13,846 nucleotides of DNA, taken from positions 1 to 13,846 of the forward strand of contig CAJPNZ010000086.1 in assembly GCA_905372155.1 (NCBI GenBank), given 5' to 3'. The position numbers were made by a program, and so were the translations under genes. Below, in pieces: positions 6,316 through 13,566 of the stretch (positions are counted from its first letter, which is position 1; each line of letters opens with the position of its first letter). Source of the stretch: Propionibacteriaceae bacterium (lineage in GTDB: Bacteria; Actinomycetota; Actinomycetes; Propionibacteriales; Propionibacteriaceae). The notes beneath the pieces are model-generated. The model was not told the origin of the DNA, made no database searches, and saw only the letters and a list, made by a program, of their open reading frames with translations.

Positions 6316-7422
6316 TCAGGCACCCCGCCCGATGCCCCTGGGCAGCAGCGCCCGGTCCCAGCCGAGCAGGCGTTCGGCGTGGTCAAAGGCGAACCGATCG
6401 GTCATTCCCCCGACGTAGGTCACGGCCCCGCGCACAGCGTCCTCGGTGCGGTACTCGGCGGGCAGCTGCCCGGGGTGTTCCAAGAAGTACTCGACCAGCC
6501 CGCGCAGCACCTCCACCACCGTACGGGACTGCGCCACCGACTCGGGGCGGGTGTAGATGCGTTCGTAGTTGAAACGGCGGAGCTCGCCCAGGGCCTCGGC
6601 GGTCAGCGGGTCCATGCCGACGGTGCCGGTGGCCATGGTGGTCTCGATCACGGCCCCGATGAACCGCGCCAGCTGGACGCGACGCGCGGTGCCGACCACC
6701 TCGGTCACCACCCGGGGCAGATCGGCGGCCGTGACGATCCCCGCCGCGATGGCATCCTCCAGGTCATGGGCGCAGTAGGCGACCCGGTCGGCCCAGCTGA
6801 CGATCTCCCCCTCCAGGGTGGCGGGTGCGGGCCGTGACCAGGAGTGGTTGCGGATGCCGTCGAGGGTCTGGGAGGTCAGGTTCAGGCCCTTGAGCACCAC
6901 GTCGGCGCCCCACGGGCCGTGGTCGTAGCCCCCTGGCAGGAAGGCATCGAAGGCGTCCTCTGAGGCGTGGCCGCCGGGCCCGTGCCCGCAGTCGTGGCCG
7001 AGCGCCATGGCATCGGTGAGGGCTGGATTCGCCCCGATCCCGCGGGCCATGGCGACGGCGCACTGCGCCACCTCGATGGCGTGGGTCAGCCGGGTGCGCT
7101 GGTGGTCGGTGGGATGCACGACCACCTGGGTCTTGCCCGCCAGCCTCCGGAACGAGGCAGAGTGGACGATGCGGTCCCGGTCACGTTCGAAGCAGGTGCG
7201 GAACTCGCAGGGCTCCTCCTCACGTTCCCTCTGCCCCGCACCGGAGGCGAAGGTTGCGGCCGGGTTCAGGCTGATTCTCTCCAGTTCCTCCCGTTCCTCC
7301 CTGCGTCTGGGCGGGTAGGGCATCACCCGGGCTGCGGAGTCGCGGTGGGCCACCACCACGTCGTCGCCGTGGCCGTGCATGGTCCTGGCCCATTCGCGGG
7401 CCCTGGGGAGCGGTTCGTTCAT
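6316..7422 (-). CDS. dgt: dNTP triphosphohydrolase, HD superfamily (Dgt family)
   Basis: Enzymes of this family hydrolyse dGTP or other dNTPs to the nucleoside and triphosphate, trimming the nucleotide pool in the cytoplasm. The HD metal site is visible: H114 in RLTHAIEVAQ, H143-D144 in ALGHDCGHGPGGHASE and D212 in SWADRVAYCAHDLEDAI. The family block HSASFRRLAGKTQVV is at 87-101, with a GLNLT motif at 179-183. At 368 residues it is on the short side, and the central part (GGYDHGPWGADVVLKGLNLT ... ATLEGEIVSWADR) looks closer to the compact type also found in Firmicutes than to the roughly 400-430-residue type; that is my reading, not a search. The first 70 residues are charged and poorly conserved, so a later start (M34, MPYPPRRREE) is possible. 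A TAGGCT box seven bases before ATG 7422 suggests a leaderless start. Confidence 0.88.
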   Translation of the reverse strand: MNEPLPRAREWARTMHGHGDDVVVAHRDSAARVMPYPPRRREEREELERISLNPAATFASGAGQREREEEPCEFRTCFERDRDRIVHSASFRRLAGKTQVVVHPTDHQRTRLTHAIEVAQCAVAMARGIGANPALTDAMALGHDCGHGPGGHASEDAFDAFLPGGYDHGPWGADVVLKGLNLTSQTLDGIRNHSWSRPAPATLEGEIVSWADRVAYCAHDLEDAIAAGIVTAADLPRVVTEVVGTARRVQLARFIGAVIETTMATGTVGMDPLTAEALGELRRFNYERIYTRPESVAQSRTVVEVLRGLVEYFLEHPGQLPAEYRTEDAVRGAVTYVGGMTDRFAFDHAERLLGWDRALLPRGIGRGA

Positions 7423-7429
7423 CGAGGAA

Positions 7430-7435
7430 AGCCTA
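7430..7435 (-). promoter_or_regulatory. Candidate -10 box for leaderless dgt transcript
   Basis: TAGGCT (7435-7430 on the minus strand) is followed by seven bases and then the dgt ATG at 7422, the same geometry as the TACACT box in front of dnaG. There is no ribosome binding site in between. No clear -35 element is seen. If right, it supports ATG 7422 as the true dgt start rather than the internal alternatives. Confidence 0.35.
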
Positions 7436-7483
7436 CGAGGTCCCGGAAAGCACCACTTCGGACGCTCACCGGTCCGGGCGGAT

Positions 7484-8770
7484 TCAGCGTTCGTCGCGGG
7501 GCAGCCATTTCGTGAGTTCGTTGCCGGTGTAGAGCTGGCGTGGCCTGCAGATACGCTGGGTGGGATTGTCGTTGACCTCCTTCCAGTGGGCGATCCATCC
7601 CGCGGTGCGCCCTATGGCGAACAGCACCGTGAACATGTCGAGGGGAATCCCGATGGCCCGAAGAATGATGCCCGAGTAGAAATCGACGTTGGGATAGAGG
7701 CGGCGCTCAGCGAAGTAGTCATCTGCCAGAGCCGCGTCCTCCACCTCCCGGGCGATGTCGAGCAGCGGATCGTCGATGTTCATCGACTCCAGGAGGTCGT
7801 GGGCGGCTTTCTTGAGAATCCTCGCGCGCGGATCGAAGTTGCGATAGACGCGGTGGCCGAAGCCCATGAGGCGAATCCCAGACCTCCGGTCCTTGGCTTT
7901 CGCCAGGTAGGAACCAACCGACATGCCTTGGTTCCGGATCTGCTCCAGCATCTCGATCACGCCCATGTTCGCCCCGCCGTGCAATGGACCCCACAGGGCA
8001 GTCACGCCCGCGGACACGGCGGTGAACAGGTTCGCGCCGCTGGAGGCAACCGTTCGCACCGTGGATGTTGAGCAGTTCTGCTCGTGATCGGCGTGGAGCA
8101 CGAAGAACATGTTCAGAGCATGGGCCGCCTCGGGGGTGACCTCGTAGTCCCGGTAGGGCACGGTGAACATCATGTGGAGGAAGTTCTCCGCATATGGCAG
8201 GTCGTAGCGTGGATAGGCGATGGGCTGGCCGATGTGGCTCTTGTAGGAGGCCGCCGCGATGGTGCGGGTCTTGGCCAGAAGTAGCGCCGCGGCCCTGCGG
8301 AACCCGGCCTTCCCCGTGATGTGGATCTCGGGAAGGTCGTAGGCCTGAATGGCGTTGATCATCGCCGAGAGGATCGCCATGGGGTGGGCGTCGACGGGAA
8401 AACCGTCGAAGTGTTTGCGCATGTCGCGGTGGAGGGCGGAGTTCTCGGTCAGCAGCTGGCGGAACTCGTCTCGCTCGTCGTCGTCGGGAAGGTCACCAAA
8501 GATCAGCAGTTCCGCCACCTCGATGAAGGAGGAGCGGGCGGCGAGGTCCTCGATGGGAACCCCGCGGTACCGGAGGATCCCACGTTCACCATCGATGAAG
8601 GTGATGGCAGAACTGCAGGACCCGGTGTTGCTGTAGGCGTCGTCGAGAGTGATGAGACCAGTGGTTGCCCGTAGTTTCGAGATGTCCACCGCCCTTTCTC
8701 CCTCGGTTCCGGTCACGAGGGGTAGTTCGTGGGCGATGCCGTCGACTATGAGGGTCACGGTGTCGGACAT
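7484..8770 (-). CDS. gltA: Citrate synthase (type II, hexameric class)
   Basis: Citrate synthase condenses acetyl-CoA with oxaloacetate at the entry to the TCA cycle in the cytoplasm. The 428-residue length and the N-terminal beta domain (ITFIDGERGILRYRGVPIEDL, 56-76) fit the longer bacterial class. Active-site residues are all present: the HADHEQNCSTSTVR block (226-239), H264 in GPLHGGAN, H306 in GFGHRVYRN and D363 in NVDFYSG. The C-terminal FAIGRTAGWIAHWKE and a final PRQLYTG are also typical. ATG 8770 has a strong ribosome binding site, GGAGGAG at 8782-8776, five bases upstream. The gene lies 88 bases after dus and 61 before dgt on the same strand; a TACGGT box within the upstream gap may be its -10, but no -35 is convincing. 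Identification is secure. Confidence 0.97.
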   Translation of the reverse strand: MSDTVTLIVDGIAHELPLVTGTEGERAVDISKLRATTGLITLDDAYSNTGSCSSAITFIDGERGILRYRGVPIEDLAARSSFIEVAELLIFGDLPDDDERDEFRQLLTENSALHRDMRKHFDGFPVDAHPMAILSAMINAIQAYDLPEIHITGKAGFRRAAALLLAKTRTIAAASYKSHIGQPIAYPRYDLPYAENFLHMMFTVPYRDYEVTPEAAHALNMFFVLHADHEQNCSTSTVRTVASSGANLFTAVSAGVTALWGPLHGGANMGVIEMLEQIRNQGMSVGSYLAKAKDRRSGIRLMGFGHRVYRNFDPRARILKKAAHDLLESMNIDDPLLDIAREVEDAALADDYFAERRLYPNVDFYSGIILRAIGIPLDMFTVLFAIGRTAGWIAHWKEVNDNPTQRICRPRQLYTGNELTKWLPRDER

Positions 8771-8817
8771 GACGACTCCTCCATTCCTTCAAAGATCTGG
8801 TCACCGTATCCGGGTTG

Positions 8818-8835
8818 TGTGACGCCCCTGTTACA
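8818..8835. promoter_or_regulatory. Imperfect dyad TGTGAC-N6-GTTACA upstream of gltA
   Basis: The 18-base element reads TGTGAC GCCCCT GTTACA; five of the six arm positions pair. It lies 48-65 bases before the gltA start codon. The arms recall the TGTGA half-sites of CRP/GlxR-type regulators, and gltA is a known GlxR target in Corynebacterium. However, the arm spacing is two bases wider than the CRP/GlxR consensus, so assignment to that family is weak. Confidence 0.25.
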
Positions 8836-8858
8836 AAATGGTGAACAATGCCGACCGG

Positions 8859-10001
8859 CTACCCCCCGCTGACGCCGTCCTCGGCGTCGGACAGGTCGAG
8901 CCCACACCCCCCTGTGTCGTCATACCAGCCGTGGGGAAGAACCACTTTTCCCCTCGGGCCACCCTGCCGGCCCCTCGGGGTGCCGAGCTCCCTGACGGGG
9001 AAGGGTTGGTCGGCGTCGAGGAGGCCAACCAACGTGTGCAGCTCGTCGAGCGAGGCGACCATGGCGAACCGCCGCCTGAGCTCCCCGACCGGGTATCCCT
9101 TGAAGTACCAGGCCATGTGTTTTCGCAGATCGACCACCCCACGATCACCCCTGAGCGCGGTCAGCAGCTCCGCATGACGGATGATCATGGCGCCGACCTC
9201 CCCGAGCGTGGGACGGGCGCGCCGAGGTTCCCCGGCGAAGGCGGCCGCCAGGTCGCCGAACAGCCACGGTCTGCCGAGGCAACCGCGCCCGATGACCACC
9301 CCGTCGCAACCTGTCTCGGCCATCATCCGCAGCGCATCCTCGGCCTCCCAGAGGTCACCGTTACCCAGCACGGGAATGCCCACTTCCTGTTTGAGTTCTG
9401 CGATCCGGGACCAGTCTGCCCTACCGGAGTAGGCCTGCTGCACGGTTCTGGCGTGCAGCGCGATTGCGGCTACCCCCTCCTCCTCGGCGATGAACCCCGT
9501 GTCGAGGAAGGTTTCGTGGGTCTCGTCGATACCGATCCGGGTCTTGACCGTGACGGGAACCCCGAACTCGTCGGCGGCCCGCACGGTGGCACGGATGATG
9601 GCGCGCAACCGGTCGCGTTTGTAGGGCAGAACCCCTCCCCCGCCCTTCCGTGTGACCTTGGGAACGGGACAGCCGAAATTGAGGTCGACATGGTGAACGC
9701 CATGGTCGGTGATCAGGACCCTCGTCGCATGCGCCATGACCTTCGGGTCCACGCCGTAGAGCTGCACCGAACGGATGGTCTCGCTCGGGTCGAAGGCCAG
9801 CATCGAATGGGTCCTGTGATCGCCGGCGATGATTCCCCGCGACGTGAGCATCTCGCAGACATACAGTCCAGCCCCCTGTTCCAGGCAGAGCGCCCGGTAG
9901 GCGGCATTCGTTATCCCGGCCATCGGGGCCAGCACCACCGGGAGCGCCACCACGACGGCGTCGCGCCGACTGGGCGCGTGCAGGCGAAGCGGCTCGACCA
10001 C
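8859..10001 (-). CDS. dusB: tRNA-dihydrouridine synthase (DusB-like)
   Basis: An FMN/NADPH enzyme that reduces selected uridines in the D-loop of tRNAs. The TIM-barrel begins with LAPMAGITNAAYR (24-36). The catalytic cysteine is C111 in DLNFGCPVPKVTRKGGGG, K153 is in TVKTRIG and H183 in ALHARTVQQAYSG. The FMN phosphate sites are GNGDLW (213-218) and VIGRGCLGRPW (236-246). The C-terminal helical part contains LRKHMAWYFKGYP. The length from GTG 10001 is 380 residues, usual for actinobacterial DusB. That start is chosen because AAGGGGG lies five bases upstream and a good TAGAAT -10 box lies further upstream at 10038-10033. The in-frame ATGs at 10043 and 10097 lie before that box and extend into the divergent peptidase gene. 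The C-terminal tail after residue 345 is Gly/Asp rich. Confidence 0.93.
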   Translation of the reverse strand: MVEPLRLHAPSRRDAVVVALPVVLAPMAGITNAAYRALCLEQGAGLYVCEMLTSRGIIAGDHRTHSMLAFDPSETIRSVQLYGVDPKVMAHATRVLITDHGVHHVDLNFGCPVPKVTRKGGGGVLPYKRDRLRAIIRATVRAADEFGVPVTVKTRIGIDETHETFLDTGFIAEEEGVAAIALHARTVQQAYSGRADWSRIAELKQEVGIPVLGNGDLWEAEDALRMMAETGCDGVVIGRGCLGRPWLFGDLAAAFAGEPRRARPTLGEVGAMIIRHAELLTALRGDRGVVDLRKHMAWYFKGYPVGELRRRFAMVASLDELHTLVGLLDADQPFPVRELGTPRGRQGGPRGKVVLPHGWYDDTGGCGLDLSDAEDGVSGG

Positions 10002-10032
10002 TCCATCCCCCTTCCAGGTTTCCGACCGGGAA

Positions 10033-10038
10033 ATTCTA
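10033..10038 (-). promoter_or_regulatory. Candidate -10 box for dusB
   Basis: TAGAAT (10038-10033 on the minus strand) matches TATAAT at five of six positions and would start transcription near 10026, about 25 bases before GTG 10001 with its AAGGGGG ribosome binding site. No good -35 hexamer is seen at 16-18 bases. The box lies in the 57-base gap shared with the divergent peptidase gene, so the two promoters must overlap or abut. Confidence 0.45.
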
Positions 10039-10058
10039 CGCATGATTGGATGGGGGCC

Positions 10059-12110
10059 ATGAATCCGTTGCTGACCGCCTCGACGTTGCCCTTCCAACTT
10101 CCCGACTACGCCAACCTAACCGACGCGCAATTCGAGGAGGCGATGGAGATCGGCCTGGCCGAGCAGCGAACCGCCCTGGAGGCGATTGCGACGAATCCCG
10201 AGGCTCCCGACGTGAAAAACACCATCGCAGCCTGGGAGCTCAGCTCGGCGACACTGGATCGTGCGGGATCGGCTTTCTGGGTGACAAAGGCTGCCGATGC
10301 CAACGAACAACGTGATGCCGTTGAGACGGCTCTGGCACCGAAACTGGCCGAACACAACAACGCGATCCTGTTGGACCGGCGGCTCTACGACCGTCTGGTG
10401 GCTCTCCGCACCCGTGCCGAGGCGGCGGAGGTGGATTTGGACGAGCAGGACCGTTACTGGCTGGACGAGCACATTCGCGAGTTCGAACGTTCCGGGATCT
10501 CGCTCGACGCCGACGCGCAGAAGCGCCTGCGGAAGCTGAATGTGGAACTGGCCGGGCTGTCCGTGGCATTCGAACAGGCCCTGGTGGAGGGCCGCAACGC
10601 CGCAGCGGTGCTGGTCACCGACCCCGCGGAGCTGGCCGGGCTCGGCGAGGACGGGATCGCCACTGCCCAGCAGGCCGCCCAGGACCGTGGGCAGGAGGGT
10701 TGGCTGATCAAGCTGACCAACACCACGGGCCAGCCGGTGTTGGAGAACCTGACGAACCGTGACCTGCGCCGCCGCATCCTGGAGGCCTCCCTGGGGCGGG
10801 GTCTGGGGGGTGAACACGACACCCGGCAGCTGGTGCTGGGCATCGCGCGGCGCCGCGCCGAACGTGCCCGGCTCCTGGGCTACGAGCACCACGCGGCCTG
10901 GGTGGCGGCCGACGGCTGCGCTCGCACCACCGAGGCCGTTCTTGACCTGCTCAAACGGGTGGCTCCGGGAGCCGTCGAGCTCGCCGGCCGCGAGGCCGCC
11001 GAGCTGCAGAAAGCCTTGGAGCGGGACATCCCGGGGGCGAGACTCGCCGCCTGGGACTGGGAGCACTACGCCGCGAAACAGTCAGCCGCCGAGGCCGTCG
11101 ACCCGGCCCTGCTGCGTCCCTACCTGGAGTATCACCGGGTGCTGCACGAGGGCGTTTTCGCCGCTGCGACCGCTCTCTACGGCATCACCTTCCACGCGCG
11201 GCACGATCTTCGTGGTTTCACCCCGGAGTCCGAGGTGTACGAGGTCCGAGAGGCCGACGGCACCCCGCTGGGTGCGGTGATCCTCGATCCGTTCACCCGG
11301 CCCACCAAGCGTGGCGGGGCGTGGATGACCTCGGTGGTGGACCAGTCGGAGCTGACCGGCGCCCTTCCCGTGGTGACGAACACCTGCAATTTCACCCGCC
11401 CCGCCGAGGGTGCGGCCTGCCTGCTGACCTGGGACAACGTGATCACGATGTTCCACGAGTTCGGCCATGCCCTCCACGGCCTGCTCTCCGAGGTCAGGTA
11501 TCCATCGCGCGCCGGGACCGCGGTTCCCCGCGATTTCGTGGAGTTCCCCTCGCAGGTCAACGAGTTGTGGGCGTGGGACGAGACCCTGATCTCCCGGTTC
11601 GCGGTCCATCACGAAACCGGTGAGCCGTTGCCGGCCGGACTGGTGGCGAGGTTGCGGGCCTCCAGGTCCGCGGGCGAGGGGCACCACACCCTGGAACTGG
11701 TGGCCGCGATGCTGCTGGACCAGGCCTGGCACACCACCGTCCTGGAGGAGCTGCCCACCTCCGTGGAGGAATTGGAGTCCTTCGAGGCCGCGGCGCTGGA
11801 ACGGGCCGGGGTCGCCCACGAGCTGGTCCCCCCGCGTTACCGTTCCTGCTATTTCAGCCACGTCTTCGGCGGCGGCTACGCGGCCGCCTACTACGGATAC
11901 CTGTGGGCCGAGGTCATGGACGCCGATGCCTGCGCATGGTTCGCGGACAACGGCGGCCTGTGCCGGAGTGCCGGCGAAGGCTTCCGCCGCGAGTTGCTGG
12001 GGCGCGGCGGAAGCATCGAGCCCATGCAGGCGTGGCGCAATTTCCGCCGGGCGGACCCCGACGTGTCGCACCTGCTGCGCCGCAAGGGACTACCCGTCGA
12101 GCAGCGGTGA
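10059..12110 (+). CDS. dcp: M3-family zinc metallopeptidase (peptidyl-dipeptidase Dcp-like)
   Basis: This 683-residue protein matches the usual length of Dcp/oligopeptidase A enzymes, which cut short peptides in the cytoplasm as part of protein turnover. The zinc site is HEFGH (466-470) in NVITMFHEFGHALHGLL, with the third ligand E495 in PRDFVEFPSQVNELW. The substrate-binding C-terminal block RYRSCYFSHVFGGGYAAAYYGYLWAE (593-618) is typical of Dcp. There is no signal peptide. ATG 10059 gives MNPLLTASTLPFQLPDY; an in-frame ATG nine bases earlier (10050) cannot be excluded. The frame stays open far upstream to 8838, but that part is antisense to dusB. GGGGG just before the ATG is too close to be an ideal ribosome binding site. 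It is divergent from dusB and convergent with the ROK gene. The symbol follows the family and not a tested specificity. Confidence 0.93.
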   Translation: MNPLLTASTLPFQLPDYANLTDAQFEEAMEIGLAEQRTALEAIATNPEAPDVKNTIAAWELSSATLDRAGSAFWVTKAADANEQRDAVETALAPKLAEHNNAILLDRRLYDRLVALRTRAEAAEVDLDEQDRYWLDEHIREFERSGISLDADAQKRLRKLNVELAGLSVAFEQALVEGRNAAAVLVTDPAELAGLGEDGIATAQQAAQDRGQEGWLIKLTNTTGQPVLENLTNRDLRRRILEASLGRGLGGEHDTRQLVLGIARRRAERARLLGYEHHAAWVAADGCARTTEAVLDLLKRVAPGAVELAGREAAELQKALERDIPGARLAAWDWEHYAAKQSAAEAVDPALLRPYLEYHRVLHEGVFAAATALYGITFHARHDLRGFTPESEVYEVREADGTPLGAVILDPFTRPTKRGGAWMTSVVDQSELTGALPVVTNTCNFTRPAEGAACLLTWDNVITMFHEFGHALHGLLSEVRYPSRAGTAVPRDFVEFPSQVNELWAWDETLISRFAVHHETGEPLPAGLVARLRASRSAGEGHHTLELVAAMLLDQAWHTTVLEELPTSVEELESFEAAALERAGVAHELVPPRYRSCYFSHVFGGGYAAAYYGYLWAEVMDADACAWFADNGGLCRSAGEGFRRELLGRGGSIEPMQAWRNFRRADPDVSHLLRRKGLPVEQR

Positions 12111-12439
12111 ACAGCATGGCGGGCCGGGGCTGATGTGGGGGCCGGGGAATACCGGGGCGTGATCCGCGGCGCCCGCATTCGCCGGTGTCGCGTTCAAGGA
12201 GTCCGTCCGCGGTCTGGTCACGAACTGGTGCGCCGTGAACGCGCGGCCCTTGCCGTGAGCAGGGGTCGGCCGCCAGTGCGGAAGCCAGATCATTGCGTCC
12301 CTGCGGGCGTCCGCTCAAGGGGTTTCGCTGATGGAACTGGTCTGGCACGGCCCGGTCAACTGGACCGCCGCGTCGCGGACCTCATCGCTGATGGCCCGGA
12401 CCATCGCGCCGAGGGAAGAACCAAATTCGATTGAAGCCT
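12111..12439. other. Convergent gap with short broken coding-like remnants
   Basis: These 329 bases separate the convergent peptidase and ROK genes. No intact recognisable gene, RNA or strong terminator is seen. On the minus strand one reading frame shows two stretches with very high third-position G/C. The first (12404-12315) begins MVRAISDEVRDAAVQ and ends with SISETP and a stop. The second, in the same frame, starts at ATG 12293 and reads MIWLPHWRPTPAHGKG, continuing to a stop inside the peptidase end. The opposite strand is also nearly open but broken. This fits a decayed gene interrupted by at least one stop. I do not recognise the family. A short palindrome, TGAAG-C-CTTCA (12432-12442), covers the ROK stop codon but is too short to be a terminator by itself. 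Confidence 0.3.
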
Positions 12440-13522
12440 TCAGTACGCGAGACTCAGCCGGGTCGCGAGGGCCGCGGCTCCCCGCGCCCAGGCGTGGAAG
12501 TCCTGTTCCGCGATCACGAGTTCGGGTGGATCGATGTCCTCGAAGCGCCGTTCCGTCAGGACCTGGCGTACCCGGTCCATGCGGTTCTCGAAGTGGACGA
12601 TGCCCTCACCGGTCAGGAGGATCTTCTCCGGTCCCCAGAACTGTTTGGCCAGCACCACCAGTTCGCCCAGGGCGGTGGCCGCGCGGTCCAGCACTGCCGA
12701 GACCGCGGGGTCGTCGGTGAGGCGCAGCTCCGCCAGGGCGACGTCCCGCCCCGCTGCTTCGCTGGCCGCCGCCCGGAGGGGTTCATCGGCCAGGACGTCG
12801 TGGAACTTCTGCCCCCACGTGGTCCACGCCTCCCCCACCATGCCGGTCGATCCTTGGTGCCCGACGAGCAGCTCATCGGCTATCACCGCCCCGGCCCCGA
12901 CCCCCGCGCCGACCGTGATGACGGCGAAGTTGTGGGTGCGGCGCCCATGACCCACCCAGTGCTCGGCGAGTGTGAGGGCGTCGACGTCGTTGGCCGCCTT
13001 GCAGGGAAGCCCGCAGGTCTCGGTCACGAGCGCCGCCAGGTTGCCGTTCTCCCAGCCGAGCAGAGGCGAGGCACGCACCTCACCGAGCGGGTCCACCGCC
13101 GCCGCCAGTGCCACTCCGACCGCGCTGGGTTCGTGAGCGGAGAACTCCTCGACGACCCGGGCAACGGCCTCCGCGGTCGATTCGAGGGTGGATGTGTCCG
13201 TGGAGCGGACAGCCGTGGCCCGCACGTGACCGGCCAGCCCGGTGACCACCGCGTGCAGTTCCCCCGGTATCACCTTGACACCTACGAACCTTGCGGCGTC
13301 GTCGACCACCACCAGGGGAAGCGCGGGCCGTCCGAGCTGTTTCACCGGCACGGGTCTCTGCTCCTTGAGGATCCCCGCCGCGACGAGCGGCGTGGTCAAC
13401 CTGGTCATCGAACCGGAACTCAGGCCGGTGCGTTGGGCGACGCCGACCCGGGCGATGGGGCCGTGGCGCAGAACCGTCTGCACCACTAGTCGCGACGTGG
13501 GATCGATGGAGTTGAGAATCAC
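12440..13522 (-). CDS. ROK-family transcriptional regulator
   Basis: A 360-residue regulator with a winged helix-turn-helix at about residues 8-60 (TVLRHGPIARVGVAQRTGLS, SGSMTRLTTPLVAAGILKE) joined to a ROK sugar-kinase-like domain. The kinase-like half has KAANDVDALTLAEHW (175-189, with the ND pair) and the phosphate loop VITVGAGVGAGAVI (201-214). The usual ROK zinc cluster (CxCGxxGCxE) is missing: after GHQGSTGMVGE the sequence runs AWTTWGQKFHDVL with no cysteines. This suggests a binding-only, non-catalytic sensor. The start is GTG 13522 with AAGGA about eight bases upstream. It follows a sugar-type substrate-binding protein by 25 bases on the same strand, so its ligand is probably a sugar or sugar phosphate carried by that uptake system, and it likely represses the operon. 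The specific ligand is not visible. Confidence 0.9.
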   Translation of the reverse strand: MILNSIDPTSRLVVQTVLRHGPIARVGVAQRTGLSSGSMTRLTTPLVAAGILKEQRPVPVKQLGRPALPLVVVDDAARFVGVKVIPGELHAVVTGLAGHVRATAVRSTDTSTLESTAEAVARVVEEFSAHEPSAVGVALAAAVDPLGEVRASPLLGWENGNLAALVTETCGLPCKAANDVDALTLAEHWVGHGRRTHNFAVITVGAGVGAGAVIADELLVGHQGSTGMVGEAWTTWGQKFHDVLADEPLRAAASEAAGRDVALAELRLTDDPAVSAVLDRAATALGELVVLAKQFWGPEKILLTGEGIVHFENRMDRVRQVLTERRFEDIDPPELVIAEQDFHAWARGAAALATRLSLAY

Positions 13523-13540
13523 TGGCTGTTCCTTCTGGTG

Positions 13541-13566
13541 GTTGTCACTACGATGTTAGCGACAAC
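13541..13566. promoter_or_regulatory. 26-bp dyad between substrate-binding protein and ROK genes
   Basis: Arms GTTGTCACTA (13541-13550) and TAGCGACAAC (13557-13566) flank six bases. As DNA, nine of ten arm positions are complementary; as minus-strand RNA the odd pair becomes G-U, giving an unbroken ten-pair stem with a six-base loop. It covers the stop codon of the substrate-binding gene and lies 19-44 bases before the ROK start. It may be an operator for the ROK protein, or an intergenic mRNA stem that sets the ratio of the two products. No U-run follows, so it is not a standard terminator. Confidence 0.5.

Noticed and set aside
7459..7476. Possible hairpin CGGAC/GTCCG after citrate synthase
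   Set aside because: Only five pairs, an eight-base loop and no U-run; not enough to call a terminator.
8838..10058. Upstream extension of the M3 peptidase frame by about 400 codons
   Set aside because: It lies antisense to dusB and adds low-complexity sequence unlike the family; the peptidase of normal length begins at 10059.
10002..10097. Longer DusB starting at ATG 10097 or 10043
   Set aside because: Both lie upstream of the TAGAAT box and run into the divergent peptidase; GTG 10001 has a strong ribosome binding site.
12090..12439. tmRNA, RNase P RNA or another structural RNA in the convergent gap
   Set aside because: No tmRNA-like ends, acceptor stem or CCA, and no RNase P core motifs were seen on either strand.
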